38,659 bases of DNA, taken from positions 1 to 38,659 of the forward strand of contig NZ_JAEMSS010000015.1 of NCBI RefSeq assembly GCF_016462705.1, written 5' to 3'. Below, in pieces: positions 25,227 through 32,329 of the stretch. The DNA is from Nocardioides sp. Its GTDB lineage: Bacteria > Actinomycetota > Actinomycetes > Propionibacteriales > Nocardioidaceae. The position numbers and the translations under genes are program-made. Numbering within the stretch: position 1 is the first letter of the stretch; each line of letters starts with the position of its first letter. Under the pieces are notes generated by a model. It did no database searches. It worked only from the letters and a program-made list of their open reading frames with translations, and was not told the origin of the DNA.

Positions 25227-25447
25227 TCGAGCTGGACTGCCGGGGACTCCCCTGCCCCCGGCCGGTCATCGAGCTGGCGAGGCAGATCCTCGCGGTCGAG
25301 GTCGGCGAGGTGCTGGCCGTCGTCGCCGACGACCCCGCCGCGGCCTACGACATCCCCGCCTGGTGCCGGATGCGGGAGCAGGAGTACGTCGGCGCCGATC
25401 TGGCCGACGACGGCGTGCCGCGCTACCTGGTGCGCCGTCTCGGCTGA
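25223..25447 (+). CDS. TusA-family sulfur carrier protein
   Basis: A 74-residue protein with the TusA/SirA signature: LDCRGLPCPRPVIELA at residues 4-19, where Cys11 of the CPxP motif accepts persulfide sulfur. Its second half (VVADDPAAAYDIPAWCRM) fits the fold. The GTG start overlaps the desulfurase TGA as GTGA. I recall annotations of fused cysteine desulfurase/TusA proteins in actinomycetes, so here the two parts appear split by a coupled overlap in the -1 frame. Likely receivers are tRNA thiolation or cofactor synthesis, but nothing nearby settles this. Confidence 0.88.
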   Translation: MIELDCRGLPCPRPVIELARQILAVEVGEVLAVVADDPAAAYDIPAWCRMREQEYVGADLADDGVPRYLVRRLG

Positions 25448-25463
25448 CCAGCGCGCGGACGGG

Positions 25464-26465
25464 TCAGACCAGGTGCGGTCGCACGGCTTCGGCCGCGTCG
25501 CCGCCGTAGGAGTGGTCCAGGCGGGCCAGGAACTGCTCGGCGGTGAACGTGTAGTCCTGCGGTCCGACGGTCTCCACGACGTACGCCGCCAGGACGCAAC
25601 CCACCTGCGCCGCGTGCTCCTCGCTGAGCCCCCAGGCCAGCGCGCCGAGGAAGCCGGCGCGGAACGCGTCGCCGACACCGGTGGGCTCGATCGCCACGAC
25701 GTCCTTGGCCGCGTGCAGCTCGAGCGGGTCAGCGCCCTGGCGGGTGATCCGGACACCGGCGGCACCGAGGGTGGTGACCTGGGTCCCGACCCGGTCCAGG
25801 ATCTCCTCGGCCGACCAGCCGGTCTTCTGCTCGATCATCGCCGACTCGTACTCGTTGGAGAACAGGTACGCCGCGCCGTCGATCAGGCTGCGGATCAGGG
25901 CCCCCTCACCGAACGCGAGCTGCTGGCTGGGGTCGGCGATGAACGGGTAGCCGCGGGTGCGGCACTCGTCGGTGTGCCGCAGCATCCCGTCCGGGTCGTC
26001 GGCGCCGATCAGGACGTAGGACGGCGCGCCGACGTCCGCCACGATCGGGGCCAGCTCGACCAGCCGGGCCTCGCTCATCGCGCCGGGGTAGAACGACGCG
26101 AACTGGGCTCCGGTGACGTCGGTGGTGCACACGAACCGGGCGGTGTGCTGGGTCTCGGAGATCCGGACGTGGGCGCAGTCCACGCCGTGCCGCTCCAGCC
26201 ACGAGCGGTAGTCGGCGAAGTCCTCGCCCGCCGCGCCCACCAGCACCGGCGACAGACCGAGCCGGCCGAGGCCGAAGCACATGTTGGCGGCCACGCCGCC
26301 GCGGCGGATCTCGAGGTCGCTGACGAGGAACGAGACCGACAGCTTGTCGAGCTGCTCGACCACCAGCGAGTCGGCGAACTTGCCGCCGAACGTCATCAGG
26401 TGGTCGGTCGCGATGGAGCCGGCGATGAGCAGGGCGCCGCCAGGACGGTCAGGGGTGTCGGGCAC
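25464..26465 (-). CDS. adoK: Adenosine kinase / PfkB-family carbohydrate kinase
   Basis: Ribokinase-fold kinase of 333 residues, closely resembling M. tuberculosis Rv2202c, a characterised adenosine kinase: GSIATDHLMTFGGKF, SFLVSDLEIRRGGVAANMCFG, VGAAGEDFADYRSWL, SETQHTARF and SFYPGAMSEARL are nearly the same as I remember. The C-terminal EPTGVGDAFRAGF holds the anion hole and catalytic Asp. It would phosphorylate adenosine to AMP for purine salvage. GTG 26465 is preferred: TATCGT lies 8 nt upstream. It also flanks ctaC in M. tuberculosis, with asnB between them; here the desulfurase-TusA pair occupies that place. A 12-bp palindrome sits just upstream. Confidence 0.88.
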   Translation of the reverse strand: MPDTPDRPGGALLIAGSIATDHLMTFGGKFADSLVVEQLDKLSVSFLVSDLEIRRGGVAANMCFGLGRLGLSPVLVGAAGEDFADYRSWLERHGVDCAHVRISETQHTARFVCTTDVTGAQFASFYPGAMSEARLVELAPIVADVGAPSYVLIGADDPDGMLRHTDECRTRGYPFIADPSQQLAFGEGALIRSLIDGAAYLFSNEYESAMIEQKTGWSAEEILDRVGTQVTTLGAAGVRITRQGADPLELHAAKDVVAIEPTGVGDAFRAGFLGALAWGLSEEHAAQVGCVLAAYVVETVGPQDYTFTAEQFLARLDHSYGGDAAEAVRPHLV

Positions 26466-26473
26466 GTGCCGAA

Positions 26474-26479
26474 ACGATA
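26474..26479 (-). promoter_or_regulatory. -10 element, leaderless start of adoK
   Basis: TATCGT on the minus strand, 8 nt before GTG 26465. The palindrome at 26489-26500 lies where the -35/spacer region would be. Confidence 0.4.
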
Positions 26480-26488
26480 GGTGCAAAC

Positions 26489-26500
26489 TACCGATCGGTA
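26489..26500. promoter_or_regulatory. 12-bp perfect palindrome in divergent promoter region
   Basis: TACCGATCGGTA, between adoK (minus) and the 72-residue protein gene (plus), upstream of both -10 elements. A possible regulator site shared by both genes; no matching regulator is known here. Confidence 0.4.
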
Positions 26501-26527
26501 CGACTCGGCGTACCCGTCAGTAGTCTC

Positions 26528-26533
26528 TAGCGT
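26528..26533 (+). promoter_or_regulatory. -10 element, leaderless start of the 72-residue protein gene
   Basis: TAGCGT, 7 nt before ATG 26541; no ribosome binding site seen. Confidence 0.4.
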
Positions 26534-26540
26534 CGACCAC

Positions 26541-26759
26541 ATGACCGCCTACGACGACCTGGCCACCCCCGCGCAGATGCGGGAGGACTGCCGCGCGGCG
26601 GGCCGGCACCTGCGGCTGGAGCGGGCCGCGGAGCGGGTCTCCCACCCGGCTCCGAGCATCCTGTTCGAGGACTTCCCGCGCGAGGTGCCCAAGCGGGAGA
26701 TCGCCATCAGCGCGGCGGCGCAGCGGATCGCGAACGCGCTCGAGCTGCACCTGGACTAG
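26541..26759 (+). CDS. Small conserved-looking protein of unknown function
   Basis: A 72-residue protein I do not recognise. It is charged and probably helical (MREDCRAAGRHLRLERAAERV), has a central SHPAPSILFEDFPREVPKRE segment and ends in a second helix (AISAAAQRIANALELHLD). No signal peptide, membrane helix or metal motif apart from one Cys. ATG 26541 is chosen for the TAGCGT hexamer 7 nt upstream; an upstream in-frame start at 26481 would cross the shared promoter. It is divergent from adoK and ends at a very strong hairpin. Intact frame, a clear terminator and its own promoter-like element support a real gene. Confidence 0.72.
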   Translation: MTAYDDLATPAQMREDCRAAGRHLRLERAAERVSHPAPSILFEDFPREVPKREIAISAAAQRIANALELHLD

Positions 26760-26764
26760 AACCG

Positions 26765-26807
26765 CGCATGCGAAAGCCCCCGCCTGCGGCGGGGGCTTTC
26801 GCATGCG
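26765..26807. terminator. Bidirectional terminator, 20-bp perfect stem
   Basis: A perfect palindrome of two 20-nt arms around a TGC loop, with GAAAGCCCCCGCC in the left arm and GGCGGGGGCTTTC in the right. It lies between the convergent 72-residue gene and the A-type Fe-S carrier gene, and would stop both. Confidence 0.85.
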
Positions 26808-26836
26808 TCAGATCAGTGAACGGGTCTCCGCACCGG

Positions 26837-27205
26837 TCAGTGGAACGAGTCGCCGCAGGCGCAGGAGCCGGTCGCGTTGGGGTTGTCGATCGTGAAGCCC
26901 TGCTTCTCGATCGAGTCGACGAAGTCGATCATCGCACCGTTGAGGTAGGGGACGCTCATCCGGTCGACGACCACGGACACGCCGTCGAAGTCGGTGACGA
27001 CGTCGCCGTCGAGCGTGCGCTCGTCGAAGAACAGCTGGTAGCGGAGGCCCGAGCAGCCACCGGGCTGCACGGAGATGCGGAGCGCGAGGTCGTCGCGTCC
27101 CTCCTGCTCGAGGAGGCTCTTCACCTTGCCTGCGGCGACGTCGCTCAGGTTGATGCTGTCGGTGCGGCGCTCGGTCTCAACAGCGTTCGTGAGCTGTTCG
27201 GTCAC
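26837..27205 (-). CDS. A-type iron-sulfur carrier (IscA/ErpA family)
   Basis: A 122-residue HesB/IscA-family protein that carries or inserts Fe-S clusters. The three conserved cysteines are in PGGCSGLRYQ and in the C-terminal CACGDSF (CxC). The N-terminal region before AAGKVKSLLEQEG is variable. The start is GTG 27205 with GGGAG 7 nt upstream; the longer frame to 27331 has no homologous look. It corresponds to Rv2204c of M. tuberculosis, which is also next to a glycerate-kinase-like gene (Rv2205c). NadA, encoded 2 kb away, is a 4Fe-4S client candidate. Function from family. Confidence 0.93.
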   Translation of the reverse strand: MTEQLTNAVETERRTDSINLSDVAAGKVKSLLEQEGRDDLALRISVQPGGCSGLRYQLFFDERTLDGDVVTDFDGVSVVVDRMSVPYLNGAMIDFVDSIEKQGFTIDNPNATGSCACGDSFH

Positions 27206-27269
27206 TAGGGGACTCCCAAAGTCTCGGGTGGCGGGTGCTCTGCCTGCCTCAATGGTCGCACACCGGGGG

Positions 27270-28367
27270 TTATTCCGGGACCCGGCGTGACCAGGTCCGG
27301 GCCACCCGCTCGGCCATGTCCGCCAGCGCACCGGCCGGGTCCGCGAACGCCCGGTCCTTGCCGACCAGGTCGACCAGGGCGTACGCCGACTCCACGCCCA
27401 GCGCCCGCATCTCCCGCGACCCCACGAGGACCTGGCCCGCGAGCGCGACGCACGGTCGCAGCGCGGCCTCGGCGACCTTGGCGACGCCGTAGGGCACCTT
27501 GCCGGACCGGCTCGAGAAGTCGAACGCGCCCTCCCCCGTCACGACCAGGTCCGCGGCAGCCGCCCGCTCGCGGAGCCCCACCGCCTCGACGACCAGGTCG
27601 ATGCCCGGCTCGCGGGCGGCACCGACGGCGAGCAGGGCGAACCCGACTCCACCAGCGGCACCGGCGCCCTTCTCGAGGGCGAGCCGCCGGTCGACGGCAC
27701 CGGCCCACTGCTCCAGCCACGCGTCGACGACGGGGAGCCGGTCCTCGGTGATGCCCTTCTGCGGCCCGAACGTCTTGGTGGCGCCGAACAGGCCCGTCAG
27801 CGGGCTCTCCACGTCGCTGGCGGCGACCAGCCGCACACCCCCGACCGCGGCCCGGGCCGGGCCGAGGTCGACCTCGGTGACCCCGTCGAGCCCGGCCGCG
27901 CCCGCGTCCAGGGCGCTCGGCGACGTGGCGCCCAGCGCCGCGAGCAGGCCCGCTCCCCCGTCGTTGGTGCCGCTGCCGCCGAGGCCGACCACGACGGTGC
28001 CGGCCCCCGTCCCGATCGCGGCCCGGAGCAGCTCTCCCACGCCGTACGTCGTCGCGCCTTCCGCGCCGCGGCCGCCGGTCAGGTGCAGCCCGCAGGCCTG
28101 GGCGCTCTCGACGTACGCCGTTCCGTCGTGCAACAGGAGCGTGGCCGGGACCGGCTCGCCGAGCGGGCCCCGGACCGTCTGCGCCAGCAGCTCGCCGCCG
28201 AGCGCGGCGTGGAGCACGTCGACGAAGCCGGGCCCTCCGTCCGACATCGGCGCCAGGTCGAGCTCGTCGCCAGGCGCGTGCCGGGCCCAGCCGGTCGCGA
28301 TGGCCTGGGCGGCCTCGACCGCGGAGAGGGTGCCCGCGAACTTGTCCGGCGCCACGAGAACCCGCAT
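27270..28367 (-). CDS. Glycerate kinase (GlxK family)
   Basis: A 365-residue kinase that phosphorylates D-glycerate to 2- or 3-phosphoglycerate. Characteristic of family I glycerate kinases: VLVAPDKFAGTLSAVEAAQA at the N-terminus, APMSDGGPGFVDVL, ESAQACGLHL, VGLGGSGTNDGGAGLLAALG, FGPQKG and VTGEGAFDFSSRSGK. ATG 28367 has GGGGAG at 9 nt; the GTG at 28385 would leave this ribosome binding site inside the gene. It ends 64 nt before the IscA-type start in the same direction. In M. tuberculosis Rv2205c holds the same place. Physiological substrate route (photorespiration-like or serine/glyoxylate metabolism) cannot be read from the neighbours. Confidence 0.93.
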   Translation of the reverse strand: MRVLVAPDKFAGTLSAVEAAQAIATGWARHAPGDELDLAPMSDGGPGFVDVLHAALGGELLAQTVRGPLGEPVPATLLLHDGTAYVESAQACGLHLTGGRGAEGATTYGVGELLRAAIGTGAGTVVVGLGGSGTNDGGAGLLAALGATSPSALDAGAAGLDGVTEVDLGPARAAVGGVRLVAASDVESPLTGLFGATKTFGPQKGITEDRLPVVDAWLEQWAGAVDRRLALEKGAGAAGGVGFALLAVGAAREPGIDLVVEAVGLRERAAAADLVVTGEGAFDFSSRSGKVPYGVAKVAEAALRPCVALAGQVLVGSREMRALGVESAYALVDLVGKDRAFADPAGALADMAERVARTWSRRVPE

Positions 28368-28389
28368 GCGTCGAGTCTCCCCCACGGCC

Positions 28390-28395
28390 TACGGT
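28390..28395 (+). promoter_or_regulatory. -10 element, leaderless start of GNAT gene
   Basis: TACGGT, 6 nt before GTG 28402, in the 34-nt gap between the divergent glycerate kinase and GNAT genes. Confidence 0.4.
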
Positions 28396-28401
28396 GACGC
28401 G

Positions 28402-29280
28402 GTGGGTGACTGGACGATCCGGCCGATGCGCCCCGAGGACGTGCCGGTCGCCGAGCGGCTGAGCGACGAGGGCTTCTACCAGCTCGACCTCAGGACCCAG
28501 CGGGCCGACCGGCCGCCACCGGAGCGCCGGACCGTCGAGCACAGCGCGGGCTGGGAACGGCGCACCCGGCACTTCCTGGAGACCGATCCCGGCGGGTGCT
28601 GGGTCGCCGAGGACGACTCGGGAGTCCTCGGCTTCGCGACCTCCATCCGCCGCGAGCTGATGTGGTGCCTGGCCACGTACGTCGTCCGGCCGGGGCTGCA
28701 GGGCCAGGGCATCGGTCGCCCACTGCTCGAGGCGGCGCTGCACCACGGGCGCGGCTGCCTGCGCGGGATGCTGTCGGCGTCGGCCGACCCGAAGGCCGTC
28801 CGGCGCTACCGCGCCGCCGGCTTCGACCTGCACCCACAGATGTTCCTCATCGGCGAGGTGGACCGGTCCGCCATTCCGGTCCTCGACAAGGTCCGCGAGG
28901 GATCGTCGAGCGACATCGAGCTGATGGACTCCCTCGACCGACGGACCCGTGGAGCGGCGCACGGCCCGGACCACCCGCTCCTCCTGTCCTCCTTCCGGCT
29001 CCTGGTCAGCGACTCGAGCACCGGCTCGGGGTACGCGTACGTCAGCCCGGGTCGCCTGCAGCTGCTCGCGGCCAGCAACCGGCGTACGGCGCAGCGGCTG
29101 CTCTGGGCCGTGCTGGCCGACACCGAGGGCCCTGCTCTCGTCCCCCACGTCACCGCGGCCAACCACTGGGCCGTCGACGTCGGTCTCGCCGCCCGCCTCG
29201 ACCTGCACCAGGAGGGGTATCTCGGGCTGCGTGGGATGAAACCGCCGGCGCCGTACGTTCACCACGGTGCCTTGCTCTGA
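28402..29280 (+). CDS. GNAT-family N-acetyltransferase, probably tandem-domain
   Basis: A 292-residue protein. The first GNAT domain (about 1-150) shows IRPMRPEDVPVAERLSDEGF, GCWVAEDDSGVLGFATS, and the acetyl-CoA motif TYVVRPGLQGQGIGRPLL, then AVRRYRAAGFDLHPQMFLIG. The remaining 140 residues ([46 protein letters not shown]) look like a second, degenerate GNAT fold without a clear acetyl-CoA loop. Tandem GNATs of this kind occur in actinomycetes. Substrate unknown. GTG 28402 lies 6 nt after TACGGT; longer frames overlap the glycerate kinase gene. nadA follows 34 nt later. Confidence 0.85.
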   Translation: MGDWTIRPMRPEDVPVAERLSDEGFYQLDLRTQRADRPPPERRTVEHSAGWERRTRHFLETDPGGCWVAEDDSGVLGFATSIRRELMWCLATYVVRPGLQGQGIGRPLLEAALHHGRGCLRGMLSASADPKAVRRYRAAGFDLHPQMFLIGEVDRSAIPVLDKVREGSSSDIELMDSLDRRTRGAAHGPDHPLLLSSFRLLVSDSSTGSGYAYVSPGRLQLLAASNRRTAQRLLWAVLADTEGPALVPHVTAANHWAVDVGLAARLDLHQEGYLGLRGMKPPAPYVHHGALL

Positions 29281-29302
29281 CAACCCGCGGAGCCCGGAAA
29301 CC

Positions 29303-29308
29303 TAGGAT
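29303..29308 (+). promoter_or_regulatory. -10 element, leaderless start of nadA
   Basis: TAGGAT, 6 nt before ATG 29315; no Shine-Dalgarno sequence at a useful distance. Confidence 0.5.
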
Positions 29309-29314
29309 GGCCGC

Positions 29315-30481
29315 ATGACGACCGTCGACCTGCCGCTCCTGCCCCTCGGCCGGGGCGTGGACCTTGGCTCGGAGCGCGGTGTCGAGTGTCCCGGCGACCT
29401 CCCGTCGCCCTCCGACCCCGACCTGGTGGCGCGCGCCGTCGCCGCCAAGGAGGCGCTCGGCAGCCGGGTGTTCGTCCTCGGTCACCACTACCAGCGCGAC
29501 GAGGTGATCCAGTTCGCGGACGTCACGGGTGACTCGTTCAAGCTGGCGCGGGAGGCGGCCGCCCGCCCCGAGGCCGAGTTCATCGTCTTCTGCGGCGTCC
29601 ACTTCATGGCCGAGTCGGCCGACATCCTGACCTCACCCGACCAGAAGGTGATTCTCCCCGACCTCGCCGCCGGCTGCTCGATGGCCGACATGGCCCGGCT
29701 CACCCAGGTCGAGGACGCCTGGGCCGCGCTGGTCGAGGCGGGCATCGCCGACGAGGTCGTGCCGGTGACCTACATGAACTCCAGCGCCGACATCAAGGCG
29801 TTCTGCGGGCGCAACGGCGGCGCCGTGTGCACCTCGTCCAACGCGGAGACCGCCCTCGAGTGGGCGTTCGAGCAGGGTTCGAAGGTGTTGTTCTTCCCCG
29901 ACCAGCACCTCGGCCGCAACACCGCGGTCCTCAAGATGGGCATGTCCCTGGACGACTGCGTCGTGTGGGACCCGCACCGCCCGCACGGCGGGCTCACCGT
30001 CGAGCAGCTGCGCGACGCCCGGATGATCCTCTGGAAGGGCCACTGCTCCGTGCACGGGCGCTTCTCGCCGGACACGGTGGACGACCTGCGCGCCACCATC
30101 CCCGGCATCCAGATCCTGGTCCACCCCGAGTGCACGCACGAGGTGGTCCTCAAGGCCGACCTGGTCGGCTCGACCGAGTTCATCATCAACACGATCGAGG
30201 CGGCCGCCCCGGGCACCGCGTGGGCGGTCGGCACCGAGCTCAACCTGGTGAAGCGGCTGGCCGCCGCCCACCCGGACAAGCGGATCGTGTTCCTGGACAA
30301 GACCGTCTGCTACTGCTCGACGATGAACCGCATCGACCTGCCCCACCTCGTCTGGGCGCTGGAGTCGCTCGCCAACGACACGGTGGTCAACCAGATCGAG
30401 GTCGACCCGGAGACCGAGCGCTGGGCCAAGGTGGCCCTGGACCGGATGCTGGCCCTGCCGGGCAAGACGCACAAGGACTAG
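29315..30481 (+). CDS. nadA: Quinolinate synthase
   Basis: Condenses iminoaspartate with dihydroxyacetone phosphate to quinolinate in de novo NAD synthesis; a 4Fe-4S enzyme. 388 residues, the long actinobacterial form. Motifs: VLGHHYQRDEVIQFAD, FCGVHFMAESADIL, DLAAGCSMADMA (cluster ligand Cys121), VTYMNSSADIKAFCGR, FFPDQHLGRNTA, WKGHCSVHGRF (ligand Cys244), HPECTHEV, STEFIINTI and DKTVCYCSTM (third ligand Cys332 or Cys334). ATG 29315 lies 6 nt after TAGGAT. nadB and nadC are not in the window, so it appears as a single-gene unit with a hairpin after its stop. The nearby IscA-type carrier and cysteine desulfurase could serve its cluster; this is inference. Confidence 0.97.
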   Translation: MTTVDLPLLPLGRGVDLGSERGVECPGDLPSPSDPDLVARAVAAKEALGSRVFVLGHHYQRDEVIQFADVTGDSFKLAREAAARPEAEFIVFCGVHFMAESADILTSPDQKVILPDLAAGCSMADMARLTQVEDAWAALVEAGIADEVVPVTYMNSSADIKAFCGRNGGAVCTSSNAETALEWAFEQGSKVLFFPDQHLGRNTAVLKMGMSLDDCVVWDPHRPHGGLTVEQLRDARMILWKGHCSVHGRFSPDTVDDLRATIPGIQILVHPECTHEVVLKADLVGSTEFIINTIEAAAPGTAWAVGTELNLVKRLAAAHPDKRIVFLDKTVCYCSTMNRIDLPHLVWALESLANDTVVNQIEVDPETERWAKVALDRMLALPGKTHKD

Positions 30482-30486
30482 CCCCA

Positions 30487-30514
30487 CGCGTGTCGAGCGC
30501 CAGCGAGACACGCG
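30487..30514 (+). terminator. Hairpin after nadA
   Basis: CGCGTGTC (30487-30494) and GACACGCG (30507-30514), an 8-bp stem with 12-nt loop, 6 nt after the nadA stop. No T-run. Confidence 0.5.
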
Positions 30515-30519
30515 AGGGC

Positions 30520-30580
30520 GGCGGTGGTCGAGGAGGTCGCGCAGCGACCGTCACGAGGCCAGGTGAGCCGGTGCTGGAAC
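30520..30580 (+). repeat. Possible dispersed actinobacterial repeat
   Basis: Sequence beginning GCGGTGGTCGAGGAGGTCGC, with the hairpin GGTCGC-GCA-GCGACC (30535-30549), between nadA and the convergent histidine kinase. It resembles a dispersed repeat I associate with Nocardioides-type genomes; recalled, not checked. No gene is seen in 30482-30580. Confidence 0.35.
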
Positions 30581-31306
30581 TCAAGCAGGCAGCTCGAACC
30601 AGAACGTCGCGCCGACACCGTCCGGACCGTCGGTGACGCCGATCGCCCCCCCGTGCGCATCCACCACCCGGCGGCACGTCGCCAACCCGATGCCCATCCC
30701 CTCGACCCGCTTGTCGAGACGCACGGTCGGCTCGAAGACCCGCTCGCGCTGGTCCTCCGGGACCCCGACCCCGTTGTCGGCGACCTCTATCCGCCACCGC
30801 TCACCGGCGCGGGCCGCGGAGACGGTGACGCGCAGGGACCGGTCCGGCGACCGGAACTTCACCGCGTTGCCCACCAGGTTGAGCAGCAGGCGGCGCAGCA
30901 GCGACTCGTCGCCCGCCACGACCGGGAGCTCACCGACCACCAGGTCGACGTCCTCGAGCGTGCCGCCGAGGTCGGCGACCACGTCGGCGGTGGCCCGGGC
31001 GAGGTCGACCGGCACCGGGTCGATCGAGCTGCCGATCCGGGCGAACGCGAGGACGTCCTCGATCATCGCCGTCATCCGCGCCGAGCCGCGGAGCGCCCGG
31101 GTGATCAGCGGCAGCACGTCCTCGGCGGCGGCCCCGTCCTCGAGCTCGTCGCGGATCAGCTCGAGCGACAGCGACATCGTCGTGAGCGGGGTCTTGAGAT
31201 CGTGGGTGACCTGCCCTGCGAAGGCCGCCAGGCGTTCGTCACAGCCGTCGGGCTGGACCGGCATCGCCGCCATGGGACGTTCGCTGTCGGAGCCGGGGGC
31301 GGTCAC
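30581..31306 (-). CDS. Orphan soluble sensor histidine kinase
   Basis: A 241-residue kinase core with no membrane segment and no recognisable sensor domain. HisKA: FAGQVTHDLKTPLTTMS with phospho-acceptor His35. HATPase: N box LLNLVGNAVKFR (Asn143, Asn147), G1 VADNGVGVPED (Asp177), and G2 GMGIGLATCRRVVDAHGG. The first 25 residues are short and variable. No response regulator is adjacent; the receiver-like protein 18 kb away is the only other two-component-like gene here. GTG 31306 has TATGCT 6 nt upstream. Such short kinases can take signals through other proteins; partner unknown. Confidence 0.9.
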   Translation of the reverse strand: MTAPGSDSERPMAAMPVQPDGCDERLAAFAGQVTHDLKTPLTTMSLSLELIRDELEDGAAAEDVLPLITRALRGSARMTAMIEDVLAFARIGSSIDPVPVDLARATADVVADLGGTLEDVDLVVGELPVVAGDESLLRRLLLNLVGNAVKFRSPDRSLRVTVSAARAGERWRIEVADNGVGVPEDQRERVFEPTVRLDKRVEGMGIGLATCRRVVDAHGGAIGVTDGPDGVGATFWFELPA

Positions 31307-31312
31307 TGGCTC

Positions 31313-31318
31313 AGCATA
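31313..31318 (-). promoter_or_regulatory. -10 element, leaderless start of histidine kinase gene
   Basis: TATGCT on the minus strand, 6 nt before GTG 31306. Confidence 0.45.
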
Positions 31319-31382
31319 GGAAGCGAGCGGTCTCCCGGTGGGCGAACCCGCAGACCGCGTCGCGCGGCCTCGGGCAGCCGAG

Positions 31383-32219
31383 TCAGGCCTTGTCGGCCTG
31401 GTCCTCCGACGTGGCGCTCGACCCGTCGGTCACCGTCTCCGCGACCGGCTCGCCGGCCAGGATCTCGCCGGGCGGCGGGGCGGCCTCGATCGCCTCGGGC
31501 GCGTCGGCGGCGGGCAGGGCGTCGGTCCCACCCTTGAGCCGGGCCAGCTCGGCCTCCACCTCGGCCTGCGAGCTCATCGCCTCGAGCTCACGGGTGATGT
31601 CGTCCCCGCGGTTGAAGGACGAGGCGTCGTCGAGCGCGCCGGAGGCGATCAGCTCGTCGATCGCGCTGGCCCGGGCCTGCATCTGCGCGGTCTTGTCCTC
31701 GGCGCGCTGGATGGCGGCGCCGACGTCGCCCATCTCGTCCCCGAGGCCGGAGACGGCCTCGTTGATGCGGGTCTGGGCCTCGGCCGCGGTGTAGGTCGCC
31801 TTGATGGTCTCCTTGCGGGTCCGCAGCGACTCGACCTGGGCCTGGAGGCGGGACTGAGCCATCGTCAGCTTCTCCTCCTCGCCCTGGAGCTGGGCGACCT
31901 GAGCGCGGACGGAGTCGATCTGCGCGTTGAGCCCGGACTTGCGGGTGAGCGCCTCGCGGGCCAGGTCCTCGCGGCCCATCTCGAGCGCCTTCTCGGCCTG
32001 ACCCTGCAGCTTGGCGGCCTGGGTCTCCAGCTGGGCGACCTGCATCTCCATGCGCTTGCGGCTCGTGGCCACGTCGGCCACGCCGCGGCGCACCTTGGTC
32101 AGCAGCTCGAGCTGGCGCTGGTAGCTGTAGTCGAGCATCTCCCGCGGGTCCTCGGCCCGGTCGAGGGCCTTGTTGGCCTTGGATCGGAAGATGTTGAGGA
32201 AGCGGGTCCAGAGGCTCAT
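31383..32219 (-). CDS. pspA: PspA/IM30 (ESCRT-III-like) membrane-stress protein
   Basis: A 278-residue PspA/Vipp1-type protein that coats and repairs stressed membranes. N-terminal amphipathic helix MSLWTRFLNIFRSKANKALD, then DPREMLDYSYQRQLELLTKV (typical PspA region), and a long heptad-rich coiled coil to about residue 215 (MEMQVAQLETQAAKLQGQ and following). The last 60 residues are a low-complexity acidic Ala/Pro/Glu tail, longer than in E. coli PspA but usual in actinobacteria. ATG 32219 is preceded by TAGGGT at 7 nt. No pspBC or pspF genes are near; a DUF3043 membrane protein is divergently encoded. Confidence 0.93.
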   Translation of the reverse strand: MSLWTRFLNIFRSKANKALDRAEDPREMLDYSYQRQLELLTKVRRGVADVATSRKRMEMQVAQLETQAAKLQGQAEKALEMGREDLAREALTRKSGLNAQIDSVRAQVAQLQGEEEKLTMAQSRLQAQVESLRTRKETIKATYTAAEAQTRINEAVSGLGDEMGDVGAAIQRAEDKTAQMQARASAIDELIASGALDDASSFNRGDDITRELEAMSSQAEVEAELARLKGGTDALPAADAPEAIEAAPPPGEILAGEPVAETVTDGSSATSEDQADKA

Positions 32220-32226
32220 GTCGGTC

Positions 32227-32232
32227 ACCCTA
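32227..32232 (-). promoter_or_regulatory. -10 element, leaderless start of pspA
   Basis: TAGGGT on the minus strand, 7 nt before ATG 32219; same hexamer and distance as for the zinc-ribbon gene at 1834. Confidence 0.5.
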
Positions 32233-32261
32233 CGGCCGAGCGGCAAGCGCGCGCGAGACCG

Positions 32262-32267
32262 TAGACT
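32262..32267 (+). promoter_or_regulatory. Candidate -10 for the DUF3043 gene
   Basis: TAGACT, giving a leader of about 56 nt before TTG 32330. No clear -35. Confidence 0.35.
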
Positions 32268-32329
32268 CGGCGGCGCTGATCCGTCGTACCACTCACCGCG
32301 CCCGCACCGCATCGCACCGAAGAGGCACC

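Noticed and set aside
25215-25230. Sequencing error or frameshift fusing the desulfurase and TusA parts
   Set aside because: Both frames are clean and end or start exactly at the GTGA overlap, as in other gene pairs here; a natural overlap is simpler. Fusion by programmed shift is kept only as a finding to test.
27205-29283. Minus-strand 692-codon frame over glycerate kinase and GNAT genes
   Set aside because: Overlaps two convincing genes in other frames and shows no recognisable domain.
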